Positions 51,138 through 64,000 of a stretch of 64,000 nucleotides of DNA are shown piece after piece (position 1 is the stretch's first letter; every line of letters begins with the position of its first letter). A program made the position numbers and the translations under genes. Source of the stretch: Eremophila alpestris peregrina (taxonomy: Eukaryota > Chordata > Aves > Passeriformes > Alaudidae). The notes beneath the pieces are model-generated. The model was not told where the DNA came from, ran no database searches, and worked only from the letters and a program-made list of their open reading frames with translations. The DNA lies in the NCBI GenBank assembly GCA_009792885.1, contig WMCF01000025.1, positions 12,082,327-12,146,326 on the forward strand, in the 5' to 3' direction.

Positions 51138-52288
51138 GTAAGCTTTCATTTTTTCTCTTTTTTTTTGACTTTTGGATTTTTAGATTTGCCATCTTGCTAC
51201 CTGAAGTCACAGAATTTTGGACTGTGCTTTTTCCCTGGGCAGTAGTTTTGCTCCTTTACGCTTTGTTTCTCTTCTGCTGCTTCTTTCTTGAAGGGACAGA
51301 AAACACTTCTAGTAGTGGCTTATAGTGATGAATAAATAGAGCAGATGTGAACAATTTCTTAAAATGCTGTACAGTGTTCTGACTTACATTGGAAAAGTGC
51401 ATATGGAGAAGATTTTTATATATGTCTCACAAATCTATGTATAGGAAAAAAGACAAGTAAAACTCTTTTGGGCTCAGGTTGACCTCAAAAAGTACTGCAG
51501 TCTCACACTGTTCCTTTTTTTTTTTATTTGGCTTGATATTATTTCCTCTTCTTCCATTTTTCAGATTCATGTAAACTAAGAAAATATATGTAAAAGCCTG
51601 GACTTACATGTTATATTTAAAGAGATGCAAATCTAGGTCTTTGCCTAAAAGCTTTTGGCAGGTACATGAGGTTCATACAAGCTGAAGCTGTCAGTATAAA
51701 GCCTTCCTGCCAAGGCTAGAGATTGGTTGCCAAAAACTGTTCAGTGAACAATGCTGCTCTGGATAGAAAGGAAAAACCTCTTTAATGCTTGGTTCCTATG
51801 GCTATTTGTCTGTTTTATGTCTGTAAGTTCTTTTAGAGATACTGAGGCCCCTGACTGGGTGCTGAAATCCCATTGATGCTCAAAGATGCTTTAGTCCTAC
51901 AAATTGCAAAAGAAGGTAGATAGGAGTGCCTATGAAGAGAGTGCCTGTGCTGGCAGGCACAGATGAAAATAACAAGCTCTGCATGTCTTTCTCTTGCCAA
52001 ATCTAGTTTAAAAAGCTTGTTGGGCCTTCCTGAGGGCTACTTTATCACTGCACCAAGAGCTCTGCAGCTGTATTTGCTCTCACCCAGGTGTCATGCAGCC
52101 AGGCAAGCATGCAAGTCCCTGTATGGCCCTGCAGATGTACTTTAATATCTAGGACTAAATATAGGTATAAAGATCTCTTTGTCCCTATTTGCATTTTCCT
52201 TGCATAAAATGGTATTGCAGTCCAGTGAAATTCTTGATTTTGTCTTTCAAATCTCATGAGGTAAGACAAACCTAACACAAGCAGAACC
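51138..52288. other. Unique noncoding DNA
   Basis: No gene or transposon is recognised here. A short T run lies near 51515-51525. Confidence 0.5.
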
Positions 52289-52320
52289 TCTCACAGATAG
52301 AAAGTCTCACAGATAGAAAG
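52289..52320. repeat. Two-copy 16-bp tandem duplication
   Basis: TCTCACAGATAGAAAG is repeated perfectly head to tail (52289-52304 and 52305-52320). Confidence 0.95.
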
Positions 52321-54971
52321 ACACAAGGGATTTTAATGATTTATTTCTCCAGCTCCATAAATTCAGGATGCTCTTGGGGCTTGGATTTATATTCTTCCCA
52401 ATTACAGATTTCCTAAAGTTCTAGTTACCTAGAGTAATATACATAGGATTACATTATTTGCTTTATAAAATTAATATTTTGTTATTGTTTCTGTTGTTGC
52501 TTCTGCAACAGATACATTTAGTATTTAGCAACATTTAGTGCATGATTAGAAATTAGATTTTTCTCACTTCTCACTTGTTGATACTTTCAAGTATCTTCTC
52601 TGCTACAATAGTTACTGCTATTGTAAACAGTATGTTTTAGCTATGGTTTTATCTGTATTTCAGTGCTTTCCAGTTTATTAACAGTCATCTATCATATCTT
52701 CTCAAACACAGGATGTGGTTTTTGGCTGCGGCACTAAGAAACTTTCTGCAGCTTTAGAGAAACTGTTAAATTTAGAGGACAGGAGATATTTTTCTTTAGA
52801 TAACAAATAATAAATAGGTAGACAAAGTTTGGTAACTTATTAAAATGTGTTTCCTACTGTCAAATATTTATAAAAGTTATTATCGGCTGAAGGATCTTAT
52901 TCAATTTGGAGAGTGCCTAAATTCCACTAAAGATCACAAGGTTAATGAGCATTTTCTCCTGGCAAGCCCTAAGTATCTTCCTAAGTGCCTTATTTAAACT
53001 CTTTGTATCACCTTTTTAGGCGTGTCTTTCTCTCTCTGACCAGAAACAGGAACATGGATAAAATTCAAGCCAACTGTATGTGCATTCCAAGACAGAAGTC
53101 TGAATTTACAGTCACAGAGTGTGAAAATAAGTCATTTACATGAAATATAGATGCAACACGTTTCATTAAAGAAATGGTAAACATTGGTTAACCCTTCTAG
53201 TATGGCAGAAAAAGAGAGTGACCTTGATATTTTCCCTAGACTCATTTGTACTGTAGTCTGTTCTTGTTTTATGCAGATGAGAACATAGGCCATACCTTTC
53301 AGAGAAGAAAATGAAAAATTGCTTTAGAAATGGTTGGGATTGTCAAGTTCAGATGCAAAGTGAGATCTAAATGTGAGTTATTATCAAAACAAGGTAACAG
53401 ATCAGATATTAAGTTTCTTATTTTTCCTTTCTTCTGATTTGTTTCTCTTTGATGAAATTCTTGCGCTCCTTCCCAACATTTCTCCCTACCTTTTTCAAAT
53501 TTTAAAGTACAGATATATATTTTTTTTTCTTTGCCCAGATAATTATCAGAACACTGACTATGCTACAGAAGATTCAGCTGTAGAAAGGGTGAATGAAGAG
53601 AACTGACATCTGTTTTGGTTGTTAGGTAGTAATAAAGAATCTTGCATCATTTATAATTTGCATGCATGTTTTATATGTATTTTTCTAAATGCACAACCTA
53701 AGTTCTCTTGTGACTCAACCATCCTCTGTTTTTTGACTTTTTGAATTCTTAATCTGTCTTGCAAGGATTGACAGCACTGATTACCTGCAAAGCCAGCTAC
53801 TTTCACGTGAGAATGGCTGATAATAAAGTTATCTTCTCCTATATTCCTCATATCATGCTGACCAATAAAACATATATGGCAAATGGCCATGGTGCTAGAC
53901 ACTGGTTGTCCTGCCAAGATTGCTGCTGTTGAATTTTCTTTCATCATCACCTTATGTGGTCTAATCATTTTAATTTGATTGTTTTAACTAAAGCATTGTT
54001 TACCAACTAATTTACTAAATCAGGCATAAATATCTTTTTCTTTCTTATGGCATTCTGTGTTCACAGCCACACAAAATGTACTGTTCAAAGGTGGCTTTGG
54101 GCTACTCAGAAAAAACTGAAGCCTGAAATTCAGGGTCATGGTGGACCACTCCTGTAGGAAATATTATGACTGCCACCTATTTCACTTCGCTTTTACTGCA
54201 AAACCAGAACCTCACATTCAAATTGCTTCAGACCCATTTTTCTACCAATGGCAATTTTATTAGCAGAAACAGAGCTGCACTCAAGGGTAGTATGAAAGCA
54301 TAGATTTCCTAAAAAAAACTTACTTTGCAGATGCCACTGCTTAAAAAAGTTGAAAGTCTTGCTTTTGGAGCTAACTTGAAATATTAGAAAGAAAGAAAAA
54401 AAAAAGTCATTATTCAGTAACATGATTATATAAAATCTACCTTTTCTTAGATCATTTTAATGTGCAAAAATACAAAGGTCTGAAATTCACCCTACTCTGG
54501 TTTTTGTGTTCAGGATATTCACAGCATATATATTTTTCACAATTTTTTCAGCTTTACTTCTGTTATTTGCATTAATTTTAAGTACTTGGTTTACTTTAGC
54601 TGTGGAAGAGTCTGCAGTAATCTACTCTGAATTTCTTGTCTGCTTAGAAAATAACCTCTTCTTCCCCTTGATATGAAGAAGTGTTTCCTTGCCTTTAAAT
54701 TTGAGGTCCTTGTGCTTTTAGTCTATTTCATATATGTTATATGTCTTTCTAGTCAAAATGAAATGATTATTTTTCCTTTCCTAAACTGTTAGACTTCTGG
54801 GGTCATTTATCTTCAACTTTAGGAATGGGGAATCCAGGGGTGAGAAGGTTCAGATTATATGTATTTGTTTTGTGAAATTTAAGACTTTTTAAAACTGTAG
54901 TTGTTCCCCAACCCCTTTTATACAAGGCATTCTAAATATTTTCATTGGGAGAAAAAATCAACAGAAAATGA
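52321..54971. other. Unique A+T-rich noncoding DNA
   Basis: No gene, RNA or transposon is recognised. A 105-codon minus-strand frame at 53651-53968 is unassigned and has no clear splice context. Confidence 0.5.
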
Positions 54972-55556
54972 AATAATTTTTACCACACACACAGCTATTC
55001 AGCTGTTCTGAAACTGGTTGCAAATACTGTCTTGTTAACATTCCTGTTTTGGTATTTTAATGTATCAGGGCTGGAACTTTCAGATTATTATCTTCAAAAT
55101 TTTGATTTTTCCTTTTTCCTCCCATTTCCATTATCCTCCCATTACAAAATAATTTTGCTTTTCAAATACCCTTCTGGTAGCACTGCAGAAAACTCCATTA
55201 TCCAGGTCTGGGTTTCTGAGAATACCCAATCACTGTGCAGTGCAGTTTTTTTCCATAGTCCATCTGATGTCCTTTGTCATTCCATGAATGGAGGCTTTAG
55301 ACTTGTGACGAAGTCCTGTGGAGAAACAACTGGAAGTCACATGAAATCCAAGGAAAAGGGCACATCTGAATCCAACAGTTCAAAACTAGAAAAGTCAGTT
55401 TCAGGTGGAGCTGTAGCCAGATGGCTGCATCTTTTAAGAAGTGATTTTGACTGCCAAAGCATAATAGGAAGAAGGTTAACAAGAGAAAAGTTCTATTGTG
55501 CAACTGAGTCAGCTCGATTTGCCCATCACAAAGAGTGGAGAGGAACAAGAAGATGA
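54972..55556 (+). other. Longest uninterrupted open frame, unassigned
   Basis: The frame is open for 194 codons from just after a stop (TGA at 54969-54971) to a TGA ending at 55556. The first in-frame ATG with downstream length is at 55284, giving 90 residues. The N-terminal half is hydrophobic and aromatic (runs such as LLTFLFWYF); the C-terminal half is Ser/Lys-rich and then basic. An excellent acceptor-like site (a T run then CCATAG) ends at 55258, and a moderate donor-like CAG followed by GTGGAG occurs near 55400, so an internal exon of about 145 bp is conceivable. I recognise no protein. A shorter minus-strand frame overlaps it (55297-55569). Confidence 0.15.
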
Positions 55557-56925
55557 AGAAAGCTGGCAATCAGGATTCATACTCCAACAGACCAATGCTT
55601 ACAAAAGGAAAGAGAAAAGACAGAGAGATACACCCTCAGAAAAATGTGATGGTTAGGTAACTCCTAAAAATTCAAATCTCTGTGCTGCCTGGCTGGAAAC
55701 AAGAATATAACAATCTTCATGAATATTTTGGCTCCTTCTGCAGGAGATCAATACACTTCAGTGATCAACTGTCATCTGAGCAGGCTGTATCTAAAAATAT
55801 TAGTCAGAATATTTTCTGTAATGTGGGTGTCTAGCAAGCAGAGAAAAAAGGGATCTTGAGGGTCTGACTATGAAAGCTTCAGAGTTTGGCTTATACTAGA
55901 TCTTTGAGTACTCTGTTAGGTATGAAACTCAGTCAGTGTAAAGTGTTTTTATTCACAGTGGCTAAGAGATAAACACTAGTTATGTGGTCATCATTGATGC
56001 TCAGCTTGTGAGGAGGCAGTAACACCTTATGTCAGCATACTCAGATGGTACTGAGACACAGGGAACTACCTGGATAGTGTTCCCGCAAAATAGAAGGGAC
56101 AGGAAGTAGAAATTAAGTGCATAGACATAGAATCAAGTTACAGAGCATCTTGAAATTTCAGAAGATTCTTATGAAAGAAAAAGTAGCTTTGAGTAATCTG
56201 AACTTTTCCAGTTTGGAAGGCAATTCCCTTGACTTGCACTATGTCAAGGAACAAAAGAATGGGACTGACATTCTTTCCTCTCTTTCAAGTTTCTTTTGTC
56301 TCTGTTGAAGAGTGGATTAATATCACTGCATTTTATTCTTGTTGAGACATATTAGCCTGATGCCTATAACCCTATGCTTCAGGCGTCCTACACATTTTTT
56401 ATGGGAACAGATTCACAAAGTATCACTGTCTGAATGAAAAACAGTGAGCTGAAGTGTATCCAAAAGAGTAACCAGTGTCTTCAACTCACCATGAGTAGTG
56501 ACTTAGATGGGTCTCACATGGATTTAGGGGTCTTGTTTTAAATGCAGTTTGAGACATCAGTCATAACAGAGAAAAACAGTCTGAGGGACACAAAGTTGAA
56601 TTGCTTGAACATCATCCTTTAAGCTTCTATGACTCACAGTTTATGGAAGCAAATTGCCATGGTTGCTGTCAGCCTCAGAAAGGCCAGAGACCAAAATAGA
56701 AGCTTTCATTTACTCTTTTACCTCAGAGACAGGTAAAAAGGTTATGGCAAGTTTTTGAACAATGGAGTCAAGTTTGAATTTCCTCTTGACACAGCTGACT
56801 ATGGAGTTATTGATGTGGTTCTCTCTGCTTCATTTCATCAGCAATAAATGAGTTTAAAATAATAAAGTGGAAAATAAACTGCAATTTTAGTTTGTTTCTT
56901 GAATGAGAGAAAAATATTTTTTTAT
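55557..56925. other. Unique noncoding DNA
   Basis: Nothing recognisable is present on either strand. Confidence 0.5.
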
Positions 56926-56960
56926 AGGAATTCACAGAAGTGAATTCCTTTTCACTTCTG
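56926..56960. repeat. Two mutually exclusive 10-bp hairpins
   Basis: AGGAATTCAC (56926-56935) pairs perfectly with 56940-56949. The overlapping segment 56935-56944 pairs perfectly with 56951-56960. Only one stem can form at a time because they share bases. Confidence 0.85.
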
Positions 56961-59900
56961 CATCTTGCTTGTTGAGCCTGTATGGCAAGAGGCATGTTTT
57001 CAAAAGGGAAAACATCTCTTGTTGTATTGAAAAAGGGAGCTGCATCCCTGTTTATTAATCAAAAAACTTTTTTCCTCTGTATTATCAGAAAAAGAGGGAG
57101 TTATGATTTAAAACTCTAACCTAGTATAAGGCAGCATACATACAGCATTTTGCTTTGGGGCTTTTATCAAGTAATACATTCCTTGTGTAACAGTTCTCCT
57201 TGATACGTAATAGTCTTCTGACTGGTCTGTACTTTCACATGACTGTTGTTGTTCATCATTGAACATAGGATCAGATTTTTAGTTTATTTAAAAAAATAAA
57301 ACTGTAAGAAGAATAATAGCTAACCAGACTGGATGTTTTAAAGCATAGAACAAATCAGAGATATTTTTTTGTGATACATATTTCTTTTATTTTCCATTTG
57401 TCTTTTATTAAATACATAATCAACAAGAGAATCTTCTACGTCTTCAAAAGATGTGTCATTCGAGATTGGGCTTCAAATAATATTTGCAGTATGTAGTAGT
57501 GTATCCTGAAAAGTCCTTAATAACATCTGAGGGTGCAAAGCAGTTCTTTAAGAATGAGGAATTTAAGAAAGAAAAATGGAGTTTCTTCTTCCTCTTCTTG
57601 CAGCTCAGGTATCTTTCAAATATTGCACAAATGAAAACATTGTCAAGTGCTTGCTTGAAAAATCTTCAAAGTACTTCTTAAAAGAACCTAAATATGAAAC
57701 TGTAATCAAAAAATGAAACTACATATAAAATTCCAGCATCTTAATCTAAATACATTCTAGGATGGGAAATACTTCAAATTATGAAAGCTTAGCAAAGAAA
57801 CAAACAGAAAAAAGTAATCTATAAAAAATTATTTTAAATAATCTTATAAAAGCAGTAATGTGCTTTCAAATTTGGGCCATTTGCACGATTTCACGAAGTG
57901 CTCCCCAAAATGTTTCTGCATGTCTCTAAAGAGAGGTATGAGAGAGGTTCATGGTGGACCTATGCAGCTGTTGCATTGCACTCATCAAGTGATTTTTATG
58001 TCAGATGATGTTGCCAAGACGCTTGTTCCCAAAAAATATTTTGCAAAATGAGCTAGTATGAGATCACAGTGCATCTCAATACATCTTAATTTGCTGGCTT
58101 AAGGAATACTTGTTCTTATAAAACAGATTTCCAGAAGTTGTTCATCTTCACTTTTGTGCCAGGTTCTTAAGGAGGATCTTTGCAGCTACCAAGGCTCTGA
58201 AGTGAGTGCTTACAGTGTTTCAGGGGGCCTACTGTACTAGCGAGGTTTTTCATAATCTGTATCAAAATCTCACAGTGGGAATACTTTAAAATTCTGTCCT
58301 TGCTCATTATTTGGGCTATTTTGAAAATATAGTTCCATTGTTGCATAATTTGATTATTGACATGTAAAGCTTTAACAGTGACAGAAAAATGCTACTGCAA
58401 GCAAACTTAAATATCTGTAAAACTTGGCACACTTGGGCAATTCCTTTCAATGGATCATATCTGTAATGTTGGATTATTAATAACCCAAAAGGACTACTCT
58501 CAGAGATGAACTGTGTAAAATATTAAATGCTCTGCTGCATGGCAAGTGTGCTGGATGGAGCAGGGTGTTCTGATGGGCACTCAGTATAAGAACACTTACC
58601 ACTTCTTGGCCTGACTGATTCTGAGCTTTTGCAAAGGAGATAAGAAAAGTTTTAGAAGTCCATTTCACCCAAAAGCATGGGTCATAACTTGAGGTTATAG
58701 TTCTTTACTGACTGTACTATTTTACACTGGGTGTTAGGTTTCATGTCCTATATCTATATATATTTCAATATTTTGCTCAATATATGTGTGATATTCTGTT
58801 AAGAGTTGGGCTCAAGAAACAAAATCTTGCCACAGTAGCTTCATTTGTCTACAGTAGGTTGAAATAGATTCTTATTTCTTCTATGACTTAGAGAATATGG
58901 TTTGTGATTATTCTGACAAATTTCTAGCCACAGTTGTGCAAATTCAGTGTGTTTAGAACTAGTGAATCATACCACTGAAAATAAGTCTGCCTATTCCTTG
59001 GTGTACAGTCTTGTAAGAATATATGACATGGCATCAATAAATCTGCTATCAGATTGATTAGGATTTGCAAACGTTAATTGAGAAAGAAAGGCTTACATCT
59101 TACTTGCTAAATATAGAGAGACAAATGTCTTCACCTTATTCATTGGGAGAAATAAATGGAAGCTCATATTCTTCTCATCATTTTAAAAGACATCCTCTTG
59201 TAATAAAAAGCTTAACAATTACTGGTCAGCTTCCCAAAACCTTCAGAATTGGCTGACCTCTTCCAAAGTGTTTTTAAAGCATAGGTGCTGGATTGCATCC
59301 ATTTGTTAGATGTCAGTTCAATCCTGGTGCAGCCAGCTAAATTTCACAACACAGTAAGGTGGAACACGGTTGTAGGTTTACGACAAGGCTTTCCAAACTC
59401 AGAACAATTTTCAAAAAACCCCAAACAGCAATCAAATAAACAAAAAGGTTGTGGTGTGTATCAATATGAGTAAGCATTGTGTGAATCTTACATGTTACGA
59501 GGTGAAAATTCGTAATTGATGCATGGTTGATCTGGGTTGTGCTACTGAATTTGGCTACACAATTTGTTGTCCTGACTTTCATGGAAAGTGACCCCATTGC
59601 AGTTTCTTGAGGCCAAATTTCCTGACTTTGATAGACAGATGACAGAAATTGGCTTGAATATTCTCTTTTTGTCTGGCCAAAGACCCCTCCGAATTTGGTG
59701 AGGGACTGTCAGATAGACGCGTGCTCACTGCCTGTCTGAGAGTTGGGTGGTGATTGATGTTTCCAGAACCCTTGGAACCGTGTGATCAAAGTAATTCAAA
59801 GCACTGTCATTTGTGTTTGAGGTATGAACGTGTTCACACATCTCTCTAACCTACTGAAGGTTATAGCACAGTCCTGATGGGCTAGGAATGTAGGCCAAAG

Positions 59901-62609
59901 AAAACTCCCTCTGATAGAAAATACAGCATGTGTTTATCTTGCCTTTGTATTGCACCTTCCATCATGCTTGCACTGTTGCCATCTCAAAGATAAAAATGCA
60001 GTTCCTTGTCTAGTGGGCATCATTTAACTGAGGTTTATTCCAAATGACAAGGTGGACCATTTAGAAAAGTGGGAGTAAAAATCCTTGCTGTTGCCTAGGC
60101 TACACACTCAAATGGCTGTGGAAAAACCAGAGAGGATACAGAAGTTCCTGCTCTGAGGGAAAGTGCAAATTGCACCATGGTGGAGGAGAACATGGTAGCA
60201 CTAGGCAAGTGGAATACATGAAGACACAAACACCTTATGAACCATGTTTTTTAACAGTAGAATTATATTCAACTTGGCTTCATTTCCAACAGAATAGGTA
60301 AGTGGTTTCTGGCTATACAGCTATTACAAATCAGCCTCATGCTGAAAGGACAAGTACAGGTAGTGTAATTTCACTTAATGTAGCAACTTCTTGTTGAATT
60401 TGGAGATCACCATCTAAATACCAGAAATCTTGGTAAATCACAATTTCTTTTCAAGAATGTATTGTGGGGTTTTTTGACACTGAAGAAAAAATAGACTGAA
60501 TTATGGAAGAAGCTGCATAAAGTAATTAAGTGTTGACATTTCCTTTTCTCTGCTACTTTTTAGGTAAATGGACACTGATAAACCTGAGGGACTGAGATGA
60601 ATAATTGATGTACATGTGCTATAAAATTTCCAAATCATTTTATTTTCCTTTTTTATAAGATAATGCCCATTTTGAATCCTAATTAGATAAGCAAAAAACC
60701 AGGCATGGCACATACTATCACAAGTAATAATTATATTAGAATTTCTAATTTATTTCCTTCTGGAGACTCAGCTATTATGTTCATTTTTTTAGGAAGCAAT
60801 TTTATGTAGGCCTCATCTCCTTGGAGGTCCATCTTTAAAGGGGAAATTATGTATCCTTTTTCTGCATAAAACCTGCTTATTAAATACTTAGTTAGCATTC
60901 ACCTTTTCTTGACTGAAGACAAAGAACCCTGTGGAAATGTCTGTGTTAACTATTGCAATTGAATCTGAGATCAAGACTGACTTTGCTTGATCTAATAAAT
61001 GCGTTTATACATTTCAAAATCACTTTTCCACTTTTTACACAATAGCTCTCTCAAAACATAAATATCTTTTCAAATATCACCTTGTTGAATAATCTACTTT
61101 TCTCCCCCCTGAATTTGTAGATGTCCCCACTGGCTGACTGAAAGAGATTAATCCTTATCTAATGAACAGCTCACTTCAACTGCTAAACCAGGAAATGAAG
61201 GTTGTTACTGTCCCTAGATGGAAAAAATGAGACAAGGGAGCAGAACGTAACAGTGCTCAGTATGTCCTCTATCAACCTTTGTACAGGCCCACCCACAGTC
61301 AATACCAATTGAAAGCAATAAAAATATAGGAGACCATATTAAAGAACTTAAAAATAACCAAGACCTTATTCATTACTTTTTTGACTCTGTTTCAGTACCA
61401 TGTTTTTTGGACTGCGTGCCTGTATGGTGAGGTCAGCTTTTTCAGAATTAAAATAGTGAGATCACCACTCAAACTACATATCTTTTAATTTTGGGAATCA
61501 TCCAGTTGGTATTTTAATATAGGGAAACAAGGATGCCAGGAGACAATATAATTTACCTTTGTTTTATTTTTCACTTATGAAACAGTGATTTTCCATCTTT
61601 AGCTTAGGAGAATTTCTTTTGGACAAAACGAGAGTCAATCTTTAGTTACATCATCAGTGTTCATAACCATCACACGAATGCTTTTAAAGCTTGGAACAGC
61701 TCGTCTATGGCCCAGAAGGGGATAAAACTCAATGTGTTGATATCCATCCTTTGTTTCAATCATCATTACTCAGTTGTCATACTCATTACACATATGGCAC
61801 AGACCAAAGGCTCTTCAATACCAGTAAAACTAGAGGCCTTCTATACATATTACATAGACCTGAATTATGTTTGCAGGAAATGCTGAGTCCGTATTTTATT
61901 TCAATTTGCTTTTGTTATGTGAAGTTAACTCTGGAGGATGATGCCTTATTCACAGCTCTGGAGGTGTGGTTTACTGTCTCAGGACTGATGCTGCAGAGGA
62001 AAGTCAGTAATGTTGACTTCCCACATACTTTAGTCCTGGTGTAATCACTTGTACGGTGAGAACAAATCCACCAATAAAGTTGAGTTAGTGCCAGTATAGC
62101 AGTTTATTGATTATAAAATAAAGCCAACAGTTCTGCTTGAAAAGATGCTGCACCACGTAGCTGTCATGTGTCATACAATGGCATCTTGAGGCAAACTGCA
62201 CCAGAAATCAACTGTCTTTTCTTCTAGATATCAATATTGGCCTCTGAGACAGGCTGACCTCAAATAATTTACAAAGGCAACACCACTTTATTACTTTTTA
62301 AAAATGTTGTTTTCTTCATGGATACTATGTCTAAAAATATATATATAAAATATTTTGTTAAAATGAAAAAGATAGTTTGTTATAATATGACATTGTAAAT
62401 AAATAATTTTTTGGGTATGGATGCTTACCAGGTAATAGACATTTAATGAAAGACAGAAAAGTTGCAGGGCGTCCTGGCTGAGAACTAATAATTACTCTTA
62501 ATAAAATGGAAAACATTCCCTTTTACATCAATAATTTTTCTTAACAGGCTTATACATCTGGAAGTGAATACATCTTTTACTGTGTTCCCTTACACTAAAC
62601 TACTGAAAC
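56961..62609. other. Unique A+T-rich noncoding DNA
   Basis: No gene, transposon or RNA is recognised. A 117-codon plus-strand frame at 61691-62044 has no recognisable product or paired splice signals. Confidence 0.5.
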
Positions 62610-62930
62610 AATGTGTGACCCCTGACCAGCCCTGACTGCTCCTGCCTAGCCACTCCTCTGTCTTCCCTCCAGGCTGCCCATTTTTCAGCCCAGCCTGGGG
62701 CTGTCAGTACCTCACCCAGGGCTGCTTTAGGGGGAATCTGAGTCCTGGTCATGGTTGTGGTTCTGGTTCTCTCCCTTGCTGTTCTGGCTAATGGACTGGA
62801 TTTGCTGCATGGGCTTAGGAACACCCTGCAGGCAGCTCTGTCTCCATCCCTGTTTCCAGTCTTCTTTCTCAGAAGGGCTTGGAAGATATGTTGCAGCCCT
62901 GACTCCATCTCTGTTCTCTGAAAACTAGAG
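62610..62930. other. Isolated G+C-richer patch
   Basis: About 320 bp are distinctly richer in G and C than the flanking sequence, with edges that look fairly abrupt. A 102-codon minus-strand frame crosses it because stops are rarer. It could be an unrecognised repeat fragment. It does not obviously match the G+C-rich block at 14440-14760. Confidence 0.4.
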
Positions 62931-64000
62931 CTGTTGTTGGAAACATCCCTCAGATATTTTTTGCCATGGTGGTTCCAGCCTAGCAGACGTGAAAGAATGA
63001 AATACAGTCAAATTGGGGGTGTTGCTTTCTGTCAGTGCAGCACATATTCAAATTTGTCATCTCTGTGTGAAAGTGCTGTGTCTCCAGCTGAGTCATCATT
63101 AAAATAATTTATGTGAACAACCCTCCATGTGGTTTACCCAAGTTATGTTACTACACTCTAAATAAAGGACATAAATAGAGAAGGAAAAATAATTTTTCTG
63201 TAATTCTCTTGTTGCTCGGGGATTTGGGAACTACTATTTATATCAGCTAGGCTACCTTGTATGGTTCAAAAATTAAGTTCCTACAATAAATGAAGAATTC
63301 CTTCATGCTGCATTGTGTCATAAGAAGCAGCCATGATTTTTGCTGGTACTGGGTATGTGAGAGGTGCAAAGTCAATAATCAAGCTGAACATGTAAGAAAA
63401 AAAGAACTGATTTGCTTTACTTGAGATTATGAACACACAATTATGACAGCATCACCTGGATTTTAATTTGAGATGGTATAAGAAGGGATATGTATTTACA
63501 AAATTTAGATGTTACCATGATGCCCCAAAACACTATTAAACTATGAATAACAGGACATTCTTTTTTAACTGAAACATGTCTTTATACCAAACAGGATAAA
63601 AGTGAAGTGCACACAATATAAGATGAGGTAATCAATTTAAAGTCAAGATGTAAGCTTTCCATTATATTTAATAGCTGACATTTCCCATTTTAGGTTTTCC
63701 CTAATGTTAAAAGGGACAAAATCAAATAAAATCTCTACAGAGCTGAAACAATCCACCCCTAAAATCTCTGTGAGTCATAAATTCACAAAGTGCCTAATAA
63801 AGGACCTAATTATATTACGTTTGCTGATGTGTATTTTCATAACACTTTCATTTCTAGTTTTTCTTTCAATGAAGCTGCTCAAGGACAAAAGCATCAAGAA
63901 AGTGAGCACTAGACAAATTTTTTCACCTGCCTGTCAGTTTAAGAAGTCTGTGAAACTTGATTTGAGAGTACATACATTTTGACAAAAATAACATACTTTC
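62931..64000. other. Unique A+T-rich noncoding DNA to window end
   Basis: I see nothing recognisable here. The 92-codon plus-strand frame at 63704-63982 has no supporting signals. Confidence 0.5.

Noticed and set aside
61691..62044. 117-codon plus-strand open frame
   Set aside because: There is no recognisable domain or supporting signals, and the length is compatible with chance.
1..64000. CRISPR arrays, operons, bacterial promoters
   Set aside because: The window is vertebrate nuclear DNA. No regularly spaced repeats or tightly packed genes exist.
1..64000. tRNA or rRNA genes
   Set aside because: I found no A-box/B-box pair with a cloverleaf and no rRNA-like segment by eye.

Overview
This is a vertebrate nuclear genome window, most likely avian and plausibly a songbird. 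The evidence is two fragments of the CR1 LINE family, both ending in the short ATTCTGTG-type 3' repeat, and one solo endogenous-retrovirus LTR that resembles an LTR family I know from bird genomes. Recognisable transposons are sparse, the composition is A+T-rich and CpG-poor, and no bacterial-style gene packing is seen. I cannot fix the species or chromosome from the sequence.

Layout: 1-9755 is unique A+T-rich DNA with simple repeats: an A/C-rich tract near 2.0 kb, two alternating purine-pyrimidine tracts near 5.9 and 6.15 kb, a 60-base T run at 8.2 kb and a (TA)n at 9.56 kb. The 9.7-15.3 kb stretch is the repeat-bearing part: CR1 (9765-9995), solo LTR (11037-11610), a G+C-rich block (14440-14760) and an older CR1 (14761-15282). 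From 15.3 to about 37 kb is unique, strongly A+T-rich DNA with several stretches dense in homeobox- and POU-like words that look like candidate conserved noncoding elements. At 37.0 kb there is a perfect 24-bp-arm hairpin. A T run of 82 bases (44761-44842) lies about 0.5 kb before an assembly gap of 445 Ns (45378-45822). The remainder to 64 kb is again unique, mostly featureless DNA.

Genes: I recognise no known protein-coding gene, rRNA, tRNA or miRNA. Most open frames have chance lengths for this composition. Four intervals deserve a look as possible exons or remnants because a splice-like signal or an unusual length supports them: 18603-18865 (minus), 37922-38335 (minus), 51015-51137 (plus) and 54972-55556 (plus). 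None matches a protein I know, and all are low confidence. The best reading is a gene desert or the interior of one or more very large introns, with possible regulatory elements. No operon-like or pathway relationship can be inferred.
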